Part shown: one piece after another, positions 18,501 through 27,089 of the stretch | Layout: each line of letters starts with the position of its first letter | How positions within the stretch are numbered: position 1 is the first letter of the stretch | Assembly (NCBI GenBank): GCA_030148025.1 | Contig: JASBUG010000009.1 | Location: 124,001-188,000 of the forward strand | Length of the DNA stretch: 64,000 nt | Source: Flavobacteriaceae bacterium | GTDB lineage: Bacteria; Bacteroidota; Bacteroidia; Flavobacteriales; Flavobacteriaceae | Reading direction: 5' to 3' | Notes under the pieces: generated by a model | Databases searched by the model: none | What the model was told of the DNA's origin: nothing | The model's input: only the letters and a program-made list of their open reading frames with translations | Translations under genes and position numbers: made by a program

Positions 18501-18811
18501 ATATTATTAAGCGTATAGATGAAGTTATTGCAATTTACCTTGGTAAAGTAGACGAACGTCAAGGAATTACTGCAGACCCTAATGTTAATGTTAATGATAG
18601 AATTGGAACCGCAGGTTTCTATGCCGGAACAAGACAAAATGGTATTACTTCTACTGAACGAACATTAATGAAGCATGCCAAAGATGCTTTAAAAGACGCG
18701 CTTGATAAAACCAATACATTCTTTAATGATGAATGGAAACCTTATCAAACAGCAATTCAAGCTTTAGATATATCTCCATTTAAAGAAATAAAGTCTTTTA
18801 AATTAGACTAA
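15551..18811 (+). CDS. large exported VPS10/sortilin-type beta-propeller protein
   Basis: A 1086-residue exported protein with a signal peptide ending near LLSAQE. Residues about 25-750 contain many Asp-box/BNR-like repeats, such as SLDGGKTWKS, KTTDGGKTWN, THDGGNTWKK and DYGKTWERI. These are typical of sialidase-like or sortilin-like propellers, often annotated loosely as glycosyl hydrolases. A Lys/Glu-rich low-complexity linker (about 795-835) is followed by an FlgD-like beta domain (about 835-920) and a helical C-terminus. No sialidase active-site triad was identified, so a binding or scaffolding role is as likely as hydrolysis. The propeller is not followed by a Por sorting domain. Confidence 0.75.
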   Translation: MRKVITLVMLFCVTLLSAQEFSMDLVKNMAPRSIGPGGMSGRVTAIDVVLSNPDIMYVGTASGGLWKSTSGGIKWDPIFEKEVTASIGAVAIQQSNPSVIWVGTGEGNPRNSLNGGYGIFKSLDGGKTWKSMGLEKTRHIHRVIIDPTNPDVVYVAAIGSPWGVHPERGVYKTTDGGKTWNQILFANNKTGAADLVMDPSNPNKLIAAMWEHKRDPWFFKSGGEGSGLHITHDGGNTWKKLSDKDGLPKGDLGRIGIAIARNKPNVVYALIEAKQNALYRSDDGGFKWRKVNANSSGRGQGGIGNRPFYYSEIYVDSQNENRVFSIFTYVNVSEDGGKSFRQLMPAYGVSNGVHPDHHAWWIHPENGQFMIDGNDGGLNITKDGGRTWRFIGNIPVAQFYHIAVDNEYPYNVYGGMQDNGSWRGPAYVWRAQGIRNSYWQEISFGDGFDVVPDRDDSRYGWTMSQQGFVSRYDWKTGNNYIVRPTHPDADVQLRFNWNSAINIDPNDNSTIYFGSQFVHKSTDKGDTWTVISPDLTTNDPEKQKQHESGGLTMDATGAENHCTILVIEPSTVEKDMLWVGTDDGRVHITQNGGTTWTEVTQNIKGLPAGSWIPQIKASNKNKGEALLIANDYRRFNYTPYAFRTRDYGKTWERIVDGNDVESYTLAIVEDIEEPNLLFLGTDDGLYVSVDAGNKWTKWTEGFPTVSVKDLVIHPREHDLVIGTFGRAAWVLDDIRPLREIARNKSVLNNKLALFKPPTAIQASYKQPTGSRFGGDALYNGENRGGGAIMSYYLKIDKKKKDEAKKDDSKKKKKGKKKKEDNVVEKSDEKKESKVKWDSVHMKIYDGDRLIRTLKRRAPKESGVYKWTWYMNEKGGDRPSRTIRTRRGEPGGVGVKPGTYKVVMSFGDQTSEQMVTVKTDPRIDVNMNSVNEVYTASKEIQNIRQTAADAVKQLVESKNVATEYSKTLAKLDKKKYKDNIKESKDIIKRIDEVIAIYLGKVDERQGITADPNVNVNDRIGTAGFYAGTRQNGITSTERTLMKHAKDALKDALDKTNTFFNDEWKPYQTAIQALDISPFKEIKSFKLD

Positions 18812-18829
18812 AGTATTATTTACACTAAC

Positions 18830-18862
18830 AAAAAAGGCGCTCAAATTGAGCGCCTTTTTTAT
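18830..18862. terminator. Bidirectional intrinsic terminator between propeller gene and fnr
   Basis: The perfect stem AAAAAGGCGCTCAA / TTGAGCGCCTTTTT has the A run and the U run needed for both directions. It separates the convergent genes ending at 18811 (plus) and 18859 (minus) and overlaps the minus-strand stop. Confidence 0.92.
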
Positions 18863-19536
18863 TCTATTCTTCTTAGACCTTCAAGATCTTCTATTTTTAT
18901 ATACTTACCAATTGTAGATATGAGCCCTTCCTTTTTAAATTGAGATAATACCCTAATTGCCGATTCTGTTGCAGTTCCAACAATACTAGCGAAATCTTCT
19001 CGTGATAATAACACACTTAAAGTACCATCAGCATTGGTTCCAAAGCTTTCATTAATACTAATTAGAGCCTCAGCTAAACGTTGTCTAACAGATTTCTGAG
19101 CCATATTCACAATAATATCATCCGCTTCTTTTAAATCGTTGGCCATATGATGTAAAACATCCATAGTAAAGTTATTATTCTTTTGAAGATCGTTCATGAT
19201 CTCCGCCTTTGGAATAAAACACAGTTCCATATCATTTAAAGCCGTTGCTCGTAAGTTTGTACGCTCTTCACTAATTAAAGAACGCTGTCCAAGCAATTCG
19301 CCCTTGACAACTAATTTGATGATCTGATCCTTGCCATTTGCACTTAACTTCGTAAGCTTGCAAATACCATCACGAACACAATACACACCATTTAAAGACT
19401 CTCCTTCTTCAAAAATCACATCGCCTTTTTTAACAACCTTAGATGTTTTGCATGCAGAGATCCGCACTAATTCATCTTTAGTCAAAGACTTAAGAGAATT
19501 AAATTGCCTAATAATACATTGTTCACATTTACTCAT
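18859..19536 (-). CDS. fnr: Crp/Fnr family transcriptional regulator (FNR-type)
   Basis: A 225-residue CRP/FNR regulator: cyclic-nucleotide-like sensor domain (about 20-140), dimer helix, and winged HTH (about 165-215). N-terminal cysteines C4 and C7 (CEQC) and C29, plus further Cys near 72 and 79, could hold an oxygen-labile Fe-S cluster, though the spacing differs from E. coli FNR. The recognition helix has Glu and Arg four residues apart (ESAIR), as in FNR proteins that read TGAT half-sites. It is divergent from ccoI, and TGATnnnnATCA boxes lie before ccoI, ccoS and hemN. It is the obvious candidate for their control (inference). Confidence 0.87.
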   Translation of the reverse strand: MSKCEQCIIRQFNSLKSLTKDELVRISACKTSKVVKKGDVIFEEGESLNGVYCVRDGICKLTKLSANGKDQIIKLVVKGELLGQRSLISEERTNLRATALNDMELCFIPKAEIMNDLQKNNNFTMDVLHHMANDLKEADDIIVNMAQKSVRQRLAEALISINESFGTNADGTLSVLLSREDFASIVGTATESAIRVLSQFKKEGLISTIGKYIKIEDLEGLRRIE

Positions 19537-19586
19537 ACTATTTACCTATACCTATTCCATTAATATATGCAAAATTAACTAAAAAC

Positions 19587-19630
19587 ATGATAAAAATCAT
19601 ATTTAAATTTTTAGTAACTTTTAACCTTTG
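19587..19630 (+). promoter_or_regulatory. FNR-box promoter of ccoI
   Basis: The palindrome ATGATAAAAATCAT (19587-19600) fits TGATnnnnATCA. Twenty-two bases later comes AACCTTTG (19623-19630), a one-mismatch Bacteroidetes -7 element (TAnnTTTG). The box centre falls about -41 from the expected start, the usual class II activator position. No -7 element lies at this spacing on the other strand, so the box serves ccoI rather than fnr. Confidence 0.75.
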
Positions 19631-19656
19631 CAACAGGTATATAAAGAGCAAATTAT

Positions 19657-22032
19657 ATGGAACATAAATCATGTTTCCACTGTGGATTAGAGGCAGAAAC
19701 CTCTCCTATTCTATTCGACAATAAGACATTTTGTTGTAATGGATGTAAAACCGTTTACGAGATTTTTTCTTTAAACGATCTAACTTGTTATTACGATTTA
19801 CAACAAGCTCCTGGTGCAACTCCAAAAGAAATTGAAGGAAAATATGATTTTCTTGACAACGAAAAAATTGCAGAAAAACTACTAGAATTTAATGACGGGA
19901 ACATAAAAATCGTATCACTTTACATTCCTCATATTCATTGTAGTTCTTGCATATGGATATTAGAGAATCTCAATAAGCTATTACCTGCTGTTAGTAGTTC
20001 GCTAGTTAATTTTGGAGAGAAAACAGTACGTATAACATTTAATGGAGATGATCTAACTCTAAAACAACTGGTCAAGCTTTTAAGTAGTATTGGGTACGAA
20101 CCTTATATAAGTTTAGAAAATTACGAAACTGGCAAGAAAAAAATTGATCGTTCACTTATCTATAAACTAGGTATTTCAGGTTTTGCATTTGGAAATGTCA
20201 TGTTCTTATCATTTCCAGAGTATTTTCAAGTAGAAGGATTTTGGCTAGAACAATACAAGCACGTTTTTAGATGGCTTATGTTTGCATTCTCCCTACCTGT
20301 TGTGTTTTATGCGGCTCAAGATTATTTTATTTCTGCATATAAAGGGCTTCGCTCTAAATTACTAAACATAGATGTACCTATTGCACTAGGTATTTTAGTA
20401 CTATTTCTTAGAAGTACTACCGAAATAGTTTTAGACATAGGCACCGGTTTTTTTGATAGTTTAACTGGCTTAGTGTTCTTTTTATTATTAGGTAAATTTT
20501 TTCAGCAAAAAACATATGCCTTCTTATCTTTTGAACGTGATTATAAATCGTATTTTCCAATTGGTATTACTAAAATAAGCAAAGAGGGAAAAGAAGAATC
20601 TGTACAGGTTTATGACATAAAAAAAGGAGATCGATTATTGATAAGAAACGAAGAGCTTATTCCTGTAGATTGTATTTTAATAAAAGGAACGGCTCGTATA
20701 GACTATAGTTTTGTTACAGGCGAATCTGAAGCTGTTTCTAAATTATCAGGCGATAAACTTTTTGCAGGCGGGAAACAGCTAGATGGTATTATAGAAGTAG
20801 ATGTACTTAAATCGGTCGAGCAAAGTTACCTCACACAATTATGGAGTAACGATGTATTTAAAACTAATAAAGAAGATGCGTTCACCACGCTCACAAACAA
20901 AATAAGCAAGCATTTTACTATTGCTATTTTACTCATAGCTGCTATTTCAACAAGTTTCTGGTTATTTTACGATTCTAGCAAAGCACTTAATGTATTTACA
21001 GCAGTATTAATAATTGCCTGTCCATGTGCTATTGCACTATCTGCGCCATTTACCCTAGGGAATTTATTACGCATTTTAGGTAAGAAAAAATTCTATTTAA
21101 AAAATGCCTCTGTAATTGAGCAGTTAGCAAAAATCAATACTGTTATTTTTGATAAAACAGGAACACTCACTGCAAACAAGGGTTCCAAAATCACCTATGA
21201 AGGTGACACCCTTACCGTAGATGACGAACTGTTATTAAAGAACACATTAAGAGGTTCTAATCATCCATTAAGTAGAGCACTCTACGACATCCTAGACGAG
21301 CATGAAATAGTTACCTTAGATGATTATAAAGAACATTTAGGAAAAGGCATTGAAGCACAGTACCATTCTAGGCAAATAAAAATTGGCTCAGCTTCCTTTG
21401 TCGGTCATCAAGTAGAAAGCGCAACCATCAATACTGCGGTGCATGTAAGCACGAATAGCAAATACAAAGGAAAATTCACCTTCTACAATGCTTACAGAAA
21501 AGGACTATCGAAACTCTTTAATAGCTTAAAACACGATTACGATTTAGCAATAATTTCTGGCGATAATGAAGGCGAAAAGAACAACTTAACAAAGTTGCTA
21601 CCTTCAAAAACCAAGTTATTATTTAATCAGAAACCAGATGATAAGTTAGAATACATTAAATACCACCAAAGCGAAGGTGCAAAAGTTTTAATGGTAGGAG
21701 ATGGCTTAAATGATGCAGGTGCTTTAGCACAAAGTGATGTTGGTATTGCTATATCAGAAAATGTAAATGTATTTTCACCTGCTTGCGATGCTATTTTAGA
21801 CGCTTCAAAGTTCAATCAGTTATATAATTATATTAACGCATCAAAATCTGCTATAAAAATTATAAAGTGGAGTTTTATACTTTCATTTTTTTACAATGTT
21901 ATCGGATTGTATTTTGCAACAACTGGTCAGCTTGCGCCCGTAATTGCTGCTATTTTGATGCCTTTAAGCTCAATAAGCATTGTTGTTTTTACAACAATTG
22001 CCACTAATTTTTTAGGAAAAAAATTAGAATGA
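19657..22032 (+). CDS. ccoI: cbb3 oxidase copper-transporting P1B-type ATPase
   Basis: A 791-residue P1B-type ATPase expected to move copper for assembly of the cbb3 oxidase CuB site. The N-terminus has a Cys-rich segment (C6, C9, C26, C27, C30), then a heavy-metal-associated domain with HCSSC (C95, C98). Eight membrane helices follow, with the ion-binding CPC motif at C455-P-C457. The phosphorylation site is D499 in DKTGTLT, and the hinge motif is VGDGLNDAGAL. The Cys-rich N-terminal extension is typical of the CcoI/FixI branch. It opens the cco locus and has its own FNR-box promoter. Confidence 0.93.
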   Translation: MEHKSCFHCGLEAETSPILFDNKTFCCNGCKTVYEIFSLNDLTCYYDLQQAPGATPKEIEGKYDFLDNEKIAEKLLEFNDGNIKIVSLYIPHIHCSSCIWILENLNKLLPAVSSSLVNFGEKTVRITFNGDDLTLKQLVKLLSSIGYEPYISLENYETGKKKIDRSLIYKLGISGFAFGNVMFLSFPEYFQVEGFWLEQYKHVFRWLMFAFSLPVVFYAAQDYFISAYKGLRSKLLNIDVPIALGILVLFLRSTTEIVLDIGTGFFDSLTGLVFFLLLGKFFQQKTYAFLSFERDYKSYFPIGITKISKEGKEESVQVYDIKKGDRLLIRNEELIPVDCILIKGTARIDYSFVTGESEAVSKLSGDKLFAGGKQLDGIIEVDVLKSVEQSYLTQLWSNDVFKTNKEDAFTTLTNKISKHFTIAILLIAAISTSFWLFYDSSKALNVFTAVLIIACPCAIALSAPFTLGNLLRILGKKKFYLKNASVIEQLAKINTVIFDKTGTLTANKGSKITYEGDTLTVDDELLLKNTLRGSNHPLSRALYDILDEHEIVTLDDYKEHLGKGIEAQYHSRQIKIGSASFVGHQVESATINTAVHVSTNSKYKGKFTFYNAYRKGLSKLFNSLKHDYDLAIISGDNEGEKNNLTKLLPSKTKLLFNQKPDDKLEYIKYHQSEGAKVLMVGDGLNDAGALAQSDVGIAISENVNVFSPACDAILDASKFNQLYNYINASKSAIKIIKWSFILSFFYNVIGLYFATTGQLAPVIAAILMPLSSISIVVFTTIATNFLGKKLE

Positions 22033-22050
22033 TTATAAATAAATTTAAAC

Positions 22051-22094
22051 ATGATATTTATCATATTTTAACAAACGTTATGAAATTAATTTTG
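22051..22094 (+). promoter_or_regulatory. FNR-box promoter of the ccoS-ccoNOQPGH operon
   Basis: The palindrome ATGATATTTATCAT (22051-22064) is followed after 22 bases by TAATTTTG (22087-22094), a perfect TAnnTTTG -7 element. The spacing equals that at ccoI and hemN to the base. It lies in the 82-bp gap between ccoI and ccoS, showing that the structural genes have their own oxygen-responsive start. Confidence 0.8.
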
Positions 22095-22114
22095 AAACTT
22101 AAATTCGGGTAGGT

Positions 22115-22300
22115 ATGAGTGTCATTTATGTTTTACTAGCTATTAGCATTATTGTGGCTGTGGCTTTTTTTATTGCTTTCATTTTTGCTGTAAAAAAAGG
22201 ACAGTATGATGATTCTTATACACATTCAGTACGAATGCTTTTTGAAGACGAACTAATTAAAGAAAAATCCAATAAACAAATACTAACCAATAAAGATTAA
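22115..22300 (+). CDS. ccoS: cbb3-type cytochrome oxidase assembly protein CcoS
   Basis: A 61-residue single-span membrane protein needed in other bacteria for insertion of heme b and CuB into CcoN. The first 28 residues form the membrane helix (LAISIIVAVAFFIAFIFAV), followed by KKGQYDD, the family signature. The length is normal. It precedes ccoNO by 11 bp and shares its promoter. Confidence 0.92.
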   Translation: MSVIYVLLAISIIVAVAFFIAFIFAVKKGQYDDSYTHSVRMLFEDELIKEKSNKQILTNKD

Positions 22301-22311
22301 CACGTATAACT

Positions 22312-24486
22312 ATGGAAATGCAACAATTTCAATACGATAATAAGATCGTTAAGAATTTTATCTATGCCACGATGCTTTGGGGAGTTGTAGGTATGCTTGT
22401 AGGTTTAATACTTGCATTCATGTTCTTATTCCCTAACCTAACAGATGGAGTATCATGGTTAAGTTTTGGTCGTTTAAGACCATTGCACACAAACGCGGTT
22501 ATTTTTGCCTTTGTAGGAAATGCCATTTTTGCTGGTGTTTACTACTCTTCGCAACGTTTACTTAAAGCTAGAATGTTTAGCGACCTATTAAGTAAAATTA
22601 ACTTCTGGGGATGGCAATTAATAATTGTAGGTGCTGCAATTACACTACCTTTAGGTTTTACAACCTCTAAAGAATATGCCGAATTAGAATGGCCTTTTGA
22701 TATAGCCATTGCATTAATTTGGGTGGTTTTTGGAGTCAACTTAATAGGTACAATTTTAAAACGTAGACAACGTCACTTATATGTTGCTATTTGGTTTTAC
22801 CTAGCAACATTTGTTACTGTAGCCGTTTTACACATTTTCAATAGTTTAGAATTACCTGTAAGTGCCATGAAGAGTTACTCGGTGTATGCAGGTGTTCAAG
22901 ATGCATTGGTACAATGGTGGTACGGACATAATGCTGTAGCATTCTTCCTTACAACGCCTTTCTTAGGATTAATGTATTATTTTGTACCAAAAGCTGCAAA
23001 CAGACCAGTATACTCTTATAGACTATCTATTGTTCACTTCTGGTCATTGATATTTATTTACATTTGGGCAGGACCTCACCATTTACTTTACACATCATTA
23101 CCTGATTGGGCTCAAAACTTAGGTGTAACATTCTCTGTAATGTTATTAATGCCGTCTTGGGGTGGTATGATCAACGGATTATTGACACTTCGTGGTGCAT
23201 GGGACAAAGTACGTACAGATCCTGTTTTAAAATTCATGGTTGTAGCAATTACCGGTTATGGTATGGCAACTTTTGAAGGACCAACACTATCGCTTAAAAA
23301 CGTTAATGCAATTGCTCACTTTACAGATTGGATTATTGCCCACGTTCACGTTGGTGCCTTGGCATGGAACGGATTCTTAACCTTTGGTATGATCTATTGG
23401 TTGGTTCCTAGAATGTTTAAAACAAAACTGTTCTCTACCGGATTAGCAAACCTGCATTTCTGGATCGGTACTTTAGGTATTATTATGTATGCATTACCAA
23501 TGTACGTTGCTGGATTTACCCAAGCAAGTATGTGGAAACAGTTCAACCCAGACGGAACATTAGTATATGGTAACTTCCTTGAAACTGTAACCGAAATTAT
23601 GCCAATGTACTGGATGCGTGCTATTGGAGGTACATTCTTCTTAGCAGGTATGTTAATAATGGTTTACAATATTATTGTAACTATTAAATCTGGAAGTAAA
23701 GTTGAAGACGAACTAGCTGAAGCTCCTGCTTTAACAAGAGTTTCAAAGCGTCGTACTGCTGGTGAAGGATGGCACACTTGGTTAGAAAGAAAACCTATAC
23801 AATTAACAATATTGGCTACTATAACCATATTAATTGGTGGTATCGTGCAAATTATACCTACTATAATGGTGAAGTCAAATATTCCAACTATAAGTAGTGT
23901 ACAACCGTATACGCCATTAGAATTAGAAGGTAGGGATATTTATATTCGTGAAGGATGTAATACATGTCACTCTCAAATGATTCGTCCGTTTAGAAGTGAA
24001 GTTGAGCGTTATGGCGAATATTCTAAAGCTGGTGAGTTTGTTTACGATCATCCATTCTTATGGGGAAGTAAACGTACAGGACCAGACTTACATAGAATTG
24101 GTGGAAAATACTCTGACAACTGGCACTTTAACCATATGTACGATCCACAAAGTACATCATCTGGTTCTATCATGCCACGATACCCTTGGTTAATAAATAA
24201 TGCCTTAGATAAATCTGATACTGAAGCAAAAATGAGAGTTATGGTTAAACTTGGTGTACCATATACAGATGAAGATATTGCTGGAGCTCAAGAAAGCATG
24301 TTAGCTCAAGGAACTCAAATAGAACAAAATCTTTATTCTGATCCAGATTTTGCAAGCAGTTATGAAGACAGTAAAAATAATGCAGGTGAAGGATTTGTAG
24401 AAATGAGAAACAGAGAGATTGTAGCATTAATAGCTTATCTACAACGTTTAGGTACAGATATTAAAGTAGAAACAGCACAACAATAA
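22312..24486 (+). CDS. ccoNO: cbb3-type cytochrome c oxidase, fused subunits I and II
   Basis: The catalytic core of the high-affinity cbb3 oxidase, with CcoN and CcoO in one 724-residue chain. Residues 1-470 are the heme-copper oxidase domain with about twelve membrane helices and ligand His residues in LHTNAVIFAF, WYGHNAV, AGPHHLLY and AHVHVGALAW. A membrane anchor at about 495-515 leads to the CcoO part with one c-type heme site, C549-x-x-C552-H553, in CNTCHSQMIRPFRSE. It reduces oxygen to water and pumps protons at low oxygen. Such fusions are common in Bacteroidetes and are not an assembly error, since the reading frame is clean. Confidence 0.95.
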   Translation: MEMQQFQYDNKIVKNFIYATMLWGVVGMLVGLILAFMFLFPNLTDGVSWLSFGRLRPLHTNAVIFAFVGNAIFAGVYYSSQRLLKARMFSDLLSKINFWGWQLIIVGAAITLPLGFTTSKEYAELEWPFDIAIALIWVVFGVNLIGTILKRRQRHLYVAIWFYLATFVTVAVLHIFNSLELPVSAMKSYSVYAGVQDALVQWWYGHNAVAFFLTTPFLGLMYYFVPKAANRPVYSYRLSIVHFWSLIFIYIWAGPHHLLYTSLPDWAQNLGVTFSVMLLMPSWGGMINGLLTLRGAWDKVRTDPVLKFMVVAITGYGMATFEGPTLSLKNVNAIAHFTDWIIAHVHVGALAWNGFLTFGMIYWLVPRMFKTKLFSTGLANLHFWIGTLGIIMYALPMYVAGFTQASMWKQFNPDGTLVYGNFLETVTEIMPMYWMRAIGGTFFLAGMLIMVYNIIVTIKSGSKVEDELAEAPALTRVSKRRTAGEGWHTWLERKPIQLTILATITILIGGIVQIIPTIMVKSNIPTISSVQPYTPLELEGRDIYIREGCNTCHSQMIRPFRSEVERYGEYSKAGEFVYDHPFLWGSKRTGPDLHRIGGKYSDNWHFNHMYDPQSTSSGSIMPRYPWLINNALDKSDTEAKMRVMVKLGVPYTDEDIAGAQESMLAQGTQIEQNLYSDPDFASSYEDSKNNAGEGFVEMRNREIVALIAYLQRLGTDIKVETAQQ

Positions 24487-24503
24487 CCTAAAAAGTATAA
24501 ATC

Positions 24504-24698
24504 ATGTTAAAATACGTAAAAGAACATATGGAAACTATATTAGGTGTAGAGATCTACCCTATTATTTCCCTGCTCATTTTCTTTACATTTTTTGTGGTCT
24601 TATCTTGGTGGGTTATGACTGCTAAAAAAGATTACATCAACACTGTAAGCAATATTCCATTTGATAATAAACACAACCAAAACGACACTATAATATGA
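24504..24698 (+). CDS. ccoQ: cbb3 oxidase subunit CcoQ-like
   Basis: A 64-residue protein with one membrane helix (about 17-38) and a short polar tail. The size, place between ccoNO and ccoP, and WWVMTAKKDYINTVSNIPF tail fit the small accessory subunit that stabilises cbb3. Its TGA stop overlaps the ccoP ATG (ATGA), showing translational coupling. Confidence 0.82.
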   Translation: MLKYVKEHMETILGVEIYPIISLLIFFTFFVVLSWWVMTAKKDYINTVSNIPFDNKHNQNDTII

Positions 24699-25633
24699 GA
24701 AATCTAATTCCTTCATACGTAAGAGTTCCGGTAATATTCTTTATTATATTCGGAATTGTAGAATACATGATAGATTCTGGAGAAAAACCAGCATTTATCG
24801 AATATCCAGCTGTAATGTTATTCTTATTCTTAGTGCTTTTAATTCTTATAGCAATTGAGGCTATCATTGGAGCACTAGAGAATGTAATGCTACATAAAAT
24901 GGATGAAGAAGCTAAAGAACGCTTCTTAGCTGAAAAGAATAAGTCATACCAGTTTACCTGGATCATGAACATCTATAAAAAGTTAGCTGGTGGAAAACCA
25001 ATAGAAGAAGAAGGAGAAATCATTCTTGACCATAACTACGATGGTATTAAAGAGTTGGATAACAACTTACCACCTTGGTGGATCTACTCATTCTATATCT
25101 CAATTATTTTTGCAGCTGTTTATTTATTAAGATATCATGTTTTTGATGGTCCTTCGCAGCTTGCTGAATTTGAAACTGAAATGGCTGAAGCTAAAGCAGC
25201 AGTAGAAGAGTACAAAAAGACCGCTAAAAACTTAGTAGATGTAAATACTGTAACCGTTTTAACTGATGCAGCCGACTTAAGTGCTGGTAAAGCAATTTGG
25301 GACACCAATTGTGTTGCTTGTCATATGGCTGACGGTGGCGGAGGTATTGGTCCAAACATGACCGATGAGTACTGGATACTTGGCGGCGGTATTAAAAACA
25401 TTTTCAATACTATTTCTGAAGGTGGTCGAGACGGAAAAGGAATGGTTGCATGGAAACAACAGTTAAAACCATTAGAAATGGCACAAGTTGCTAGTTTTAT
25501 ACTGACTTTCCAAGGCACTACTCCAGCAAATCCTAAGGCTGCTGAAGGAGATATCTGGGTTGATGAAACTGCAGCTCCTGCTGAGGATGCTGGTACTGAA
25601 ACAACCGAAGAAGAAGATAATAGCGAAAATTAA
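24695..25633 (+). CDS. ccoP: cbb3-type cytochrome c oxidase subunit III
   Basis: A 312-residue membrane-bound c-type cytochrome that feeds electrons to CcoO/CcoN. Two membrane segments (about 9-60) are followed by the CcoP N-terminal motif DGIKELDNNLPPWWIYSFY (about 115-135) and another helix. A single cytochrome c domain has heme site C206-V-A-C209-H210 and a later Met ligand candidate (GMVAW). The second heme domain of proteobacterial CcoP is absent. The acidic C-terminal tail (about 290-312) is low complexity. Confidence 0.92.
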   Translation: MRNLIPSYVRVPVIFFIIFGIVEYMIDSGEKPAFIEYPAVMLFLFLVLLILIAIEAIIGALENVMLHKMDEEAKERFLAEKNKSYQFTWIMNIYKKLAGGKPIEEEGEIILDHNYDGIKELDNNLPPWWIYSFYISIIFAAVYLLRYHVFDGPSQLAEFETEMAEAKAAVEEYKKTAKNLVDVNTVTVLTDAADLSAGKAIWDTNCVACHMADGGGGIGPNMTDEYWILGGGIKNIFNTISEGGRDGKGMVAWKQQLKPLEMAQVASFILTFQGTTPANPKAAEGDIWVDETAAPAEDAGTETTEEEDNSEN

Positions 25634-25653
25634 ACAAAGTAACACCAAATATT

Positions 25654-27078
25654 TTGGAAACACCTGGAAACGAAAAATTTAGAGATTCGATTGGAACAAT
25701 AAACGAAGAAGGTAAACGTGCCTGGGTGTTTCCAAAAAAACCTTTTGGTAGGTTTTATGATTACAGGAAATATGTAAGCTATTTTCTTCTAGCTTTTCTA
25801 TTTTCTGCCCCATTTATAAAAATAAATGGAAATCAATTCTTGATGTTTAACATCCTAGAAAGACGTTTCAATATTTTTGGTTTTCCATTTTGGCCTCAAG
25901 ATTTTCATTTATTTGTAATTTCAATGATCATAGGTGTTGTATTTATAACACTGTTTACTGTTGTTTTTGGCAGATTATTTTGTGGTTGGATTTGTCCTCA
26001 AACCATATTTATGGAAATGGTGTTTAGAAGGATTGAATATTGGATTGAAGGAGATAGAGGAAAACAGATTAGACTTTCTAAACAACCATGGACTGCAGAA
26101 AAGATTAGAAAGAAATCATTAAAACTTATAGTATTCTTATTCATTTCTTTCTTAATAGCCAACATTTTTTTAGCATACCTAATCGGTAGTGATAAATTGA
26201 TTCAATATATAATAGATGGCCCTTCTGCTCACCTAAACACTCTCGTCTCTCTAGTAATTTTCACAGGCGTATTCTATTTTATTTTTGCCTGGTTTAGAGA
26301 ACAAGTTTGTGTTATTGCTTGCCCTTACGGACGATTACAAGGTGTATTATTAGACACTAAATCTATAGTAGTAGCATACGATCATAAACGTGGTGAAGGA
26401 GAAAAAGGAAGAAAGAAATTTCGAAAAAATGAAGACAGATCAGCATTAGGTCATGGCGATTGCATTGACTGTTTACAATGTGTACATGTCTGTCCTACTG
26501 GTATTGACATTAGAAACGGAACACAATTAGAATGTGTAAATTGTACTGCTTGTATTGACGAGTGTGATACCATCATGGAAAAGGTAAATCTTCCTAAAGG
26601 ATTGATTCGTTATGCTAGTGAAGAGAACATTGAAAAGAAAACTAAATTTAAATTAACCGCCAGAGTAAAAGGATATATTGCTGTATTAGTAATACTAATA
26701 GGTGTTTTAATTGGAATGCTATTCTTGCGAAATGATGTTGAAGCTAGAGTATTACGACTTCCAGGGCAATTATACGAGCATAAGGAAGGCAATATTATTA
26801 GCAATGTTTTTACCTATAAATTAGTAAACAAAACAACACAAGACATAAACGACGTTTCTATAAAATTAATGTCACATGATGGAACTGTAAAATTGGTCTC
26901 AACACATGACACATTTATTGTCCCTGCACAAGGTTTAGCAGAAGGAACTTTATTTATAGAAATTGATAATTCTAAACTATCTGGCGATAGAAACACTATT
27001 AAAATTGGCATCTATGCCAATGACAAATTAATTGAAACAACTAGTGCTAACTTTTTAGGCCCTAGAAGTTATAATTAA
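25654..27078 (+). CDS. ccoG: cytochrome c oxidase accessory protein CcoG
   Basis: A 474-residue membrane ferredoxin-like protein. In other bacteria CcoG reduces copper for cbb3 assembly. Four to five membrane helices surround CGWICPQTIFMEMVFR (about 112-127) and a second CPYGRLQGV site. Two 4Fe-4S motifs follow: C270, C273, C276, C280 and C294, C297, C300, C304. The C-terminal part (about 340-474) has a membrane helix and an immunoglobulin-like domain. The start used is TTG at 25654, 20 bp after ccoP; no ATG lies between it and the conserved N-terminal region. Confidence 0.92.
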   Translation: METPGNEKFRDSIGTINEEGKRAWVFPKKPFGRFYDYRKYVSYFLLAFLFSAPFIKINGNQFLMFNILERRFNIFGFPFWPQDFHLFVISMIIGVVFITLFTVVFGRLFCGWICPQTIFMEMVFRRIEYWIEGDRGKQIRLSKQPWTAEKIRKKSLKLIVFLFISFLIANIFLAYLIGSDKLIQYIIDGPSAHLNTLVSLVIFTGVFYFIFAWFREQVCVIACPYGRLQGVLLDTKSIVVAYDHKRGEGEKGRKKFRKNEDRSALGHGDCIDCLQCVHVCPTGIDIRNGTQLECVNCTACIDECDTIMEKVNLPKGLIRYASEENIEKKTKFKLTARVKGYIAVLVILIGVLIGMLFLRNDVEARVLRLPGQLYEHKEGNIISNVFTYKLVNKTTQDINDVSIKLMSHDGTVKLVSTHDTFIVPAQGLAEGTLFIEIDNSKLSGDRNTIKIGIYANDKLIETTSANFLGPRSYN

Positions 27079-27089
27079 ATTAAAAAGTT

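Noticed and set aside
15551-18811. Assignment of the propeller protein as a sialidase or glycosyl hydrolase
   Set aside because: Asp-box repeats are present, but no arginine triad or other catalytic set was identified.
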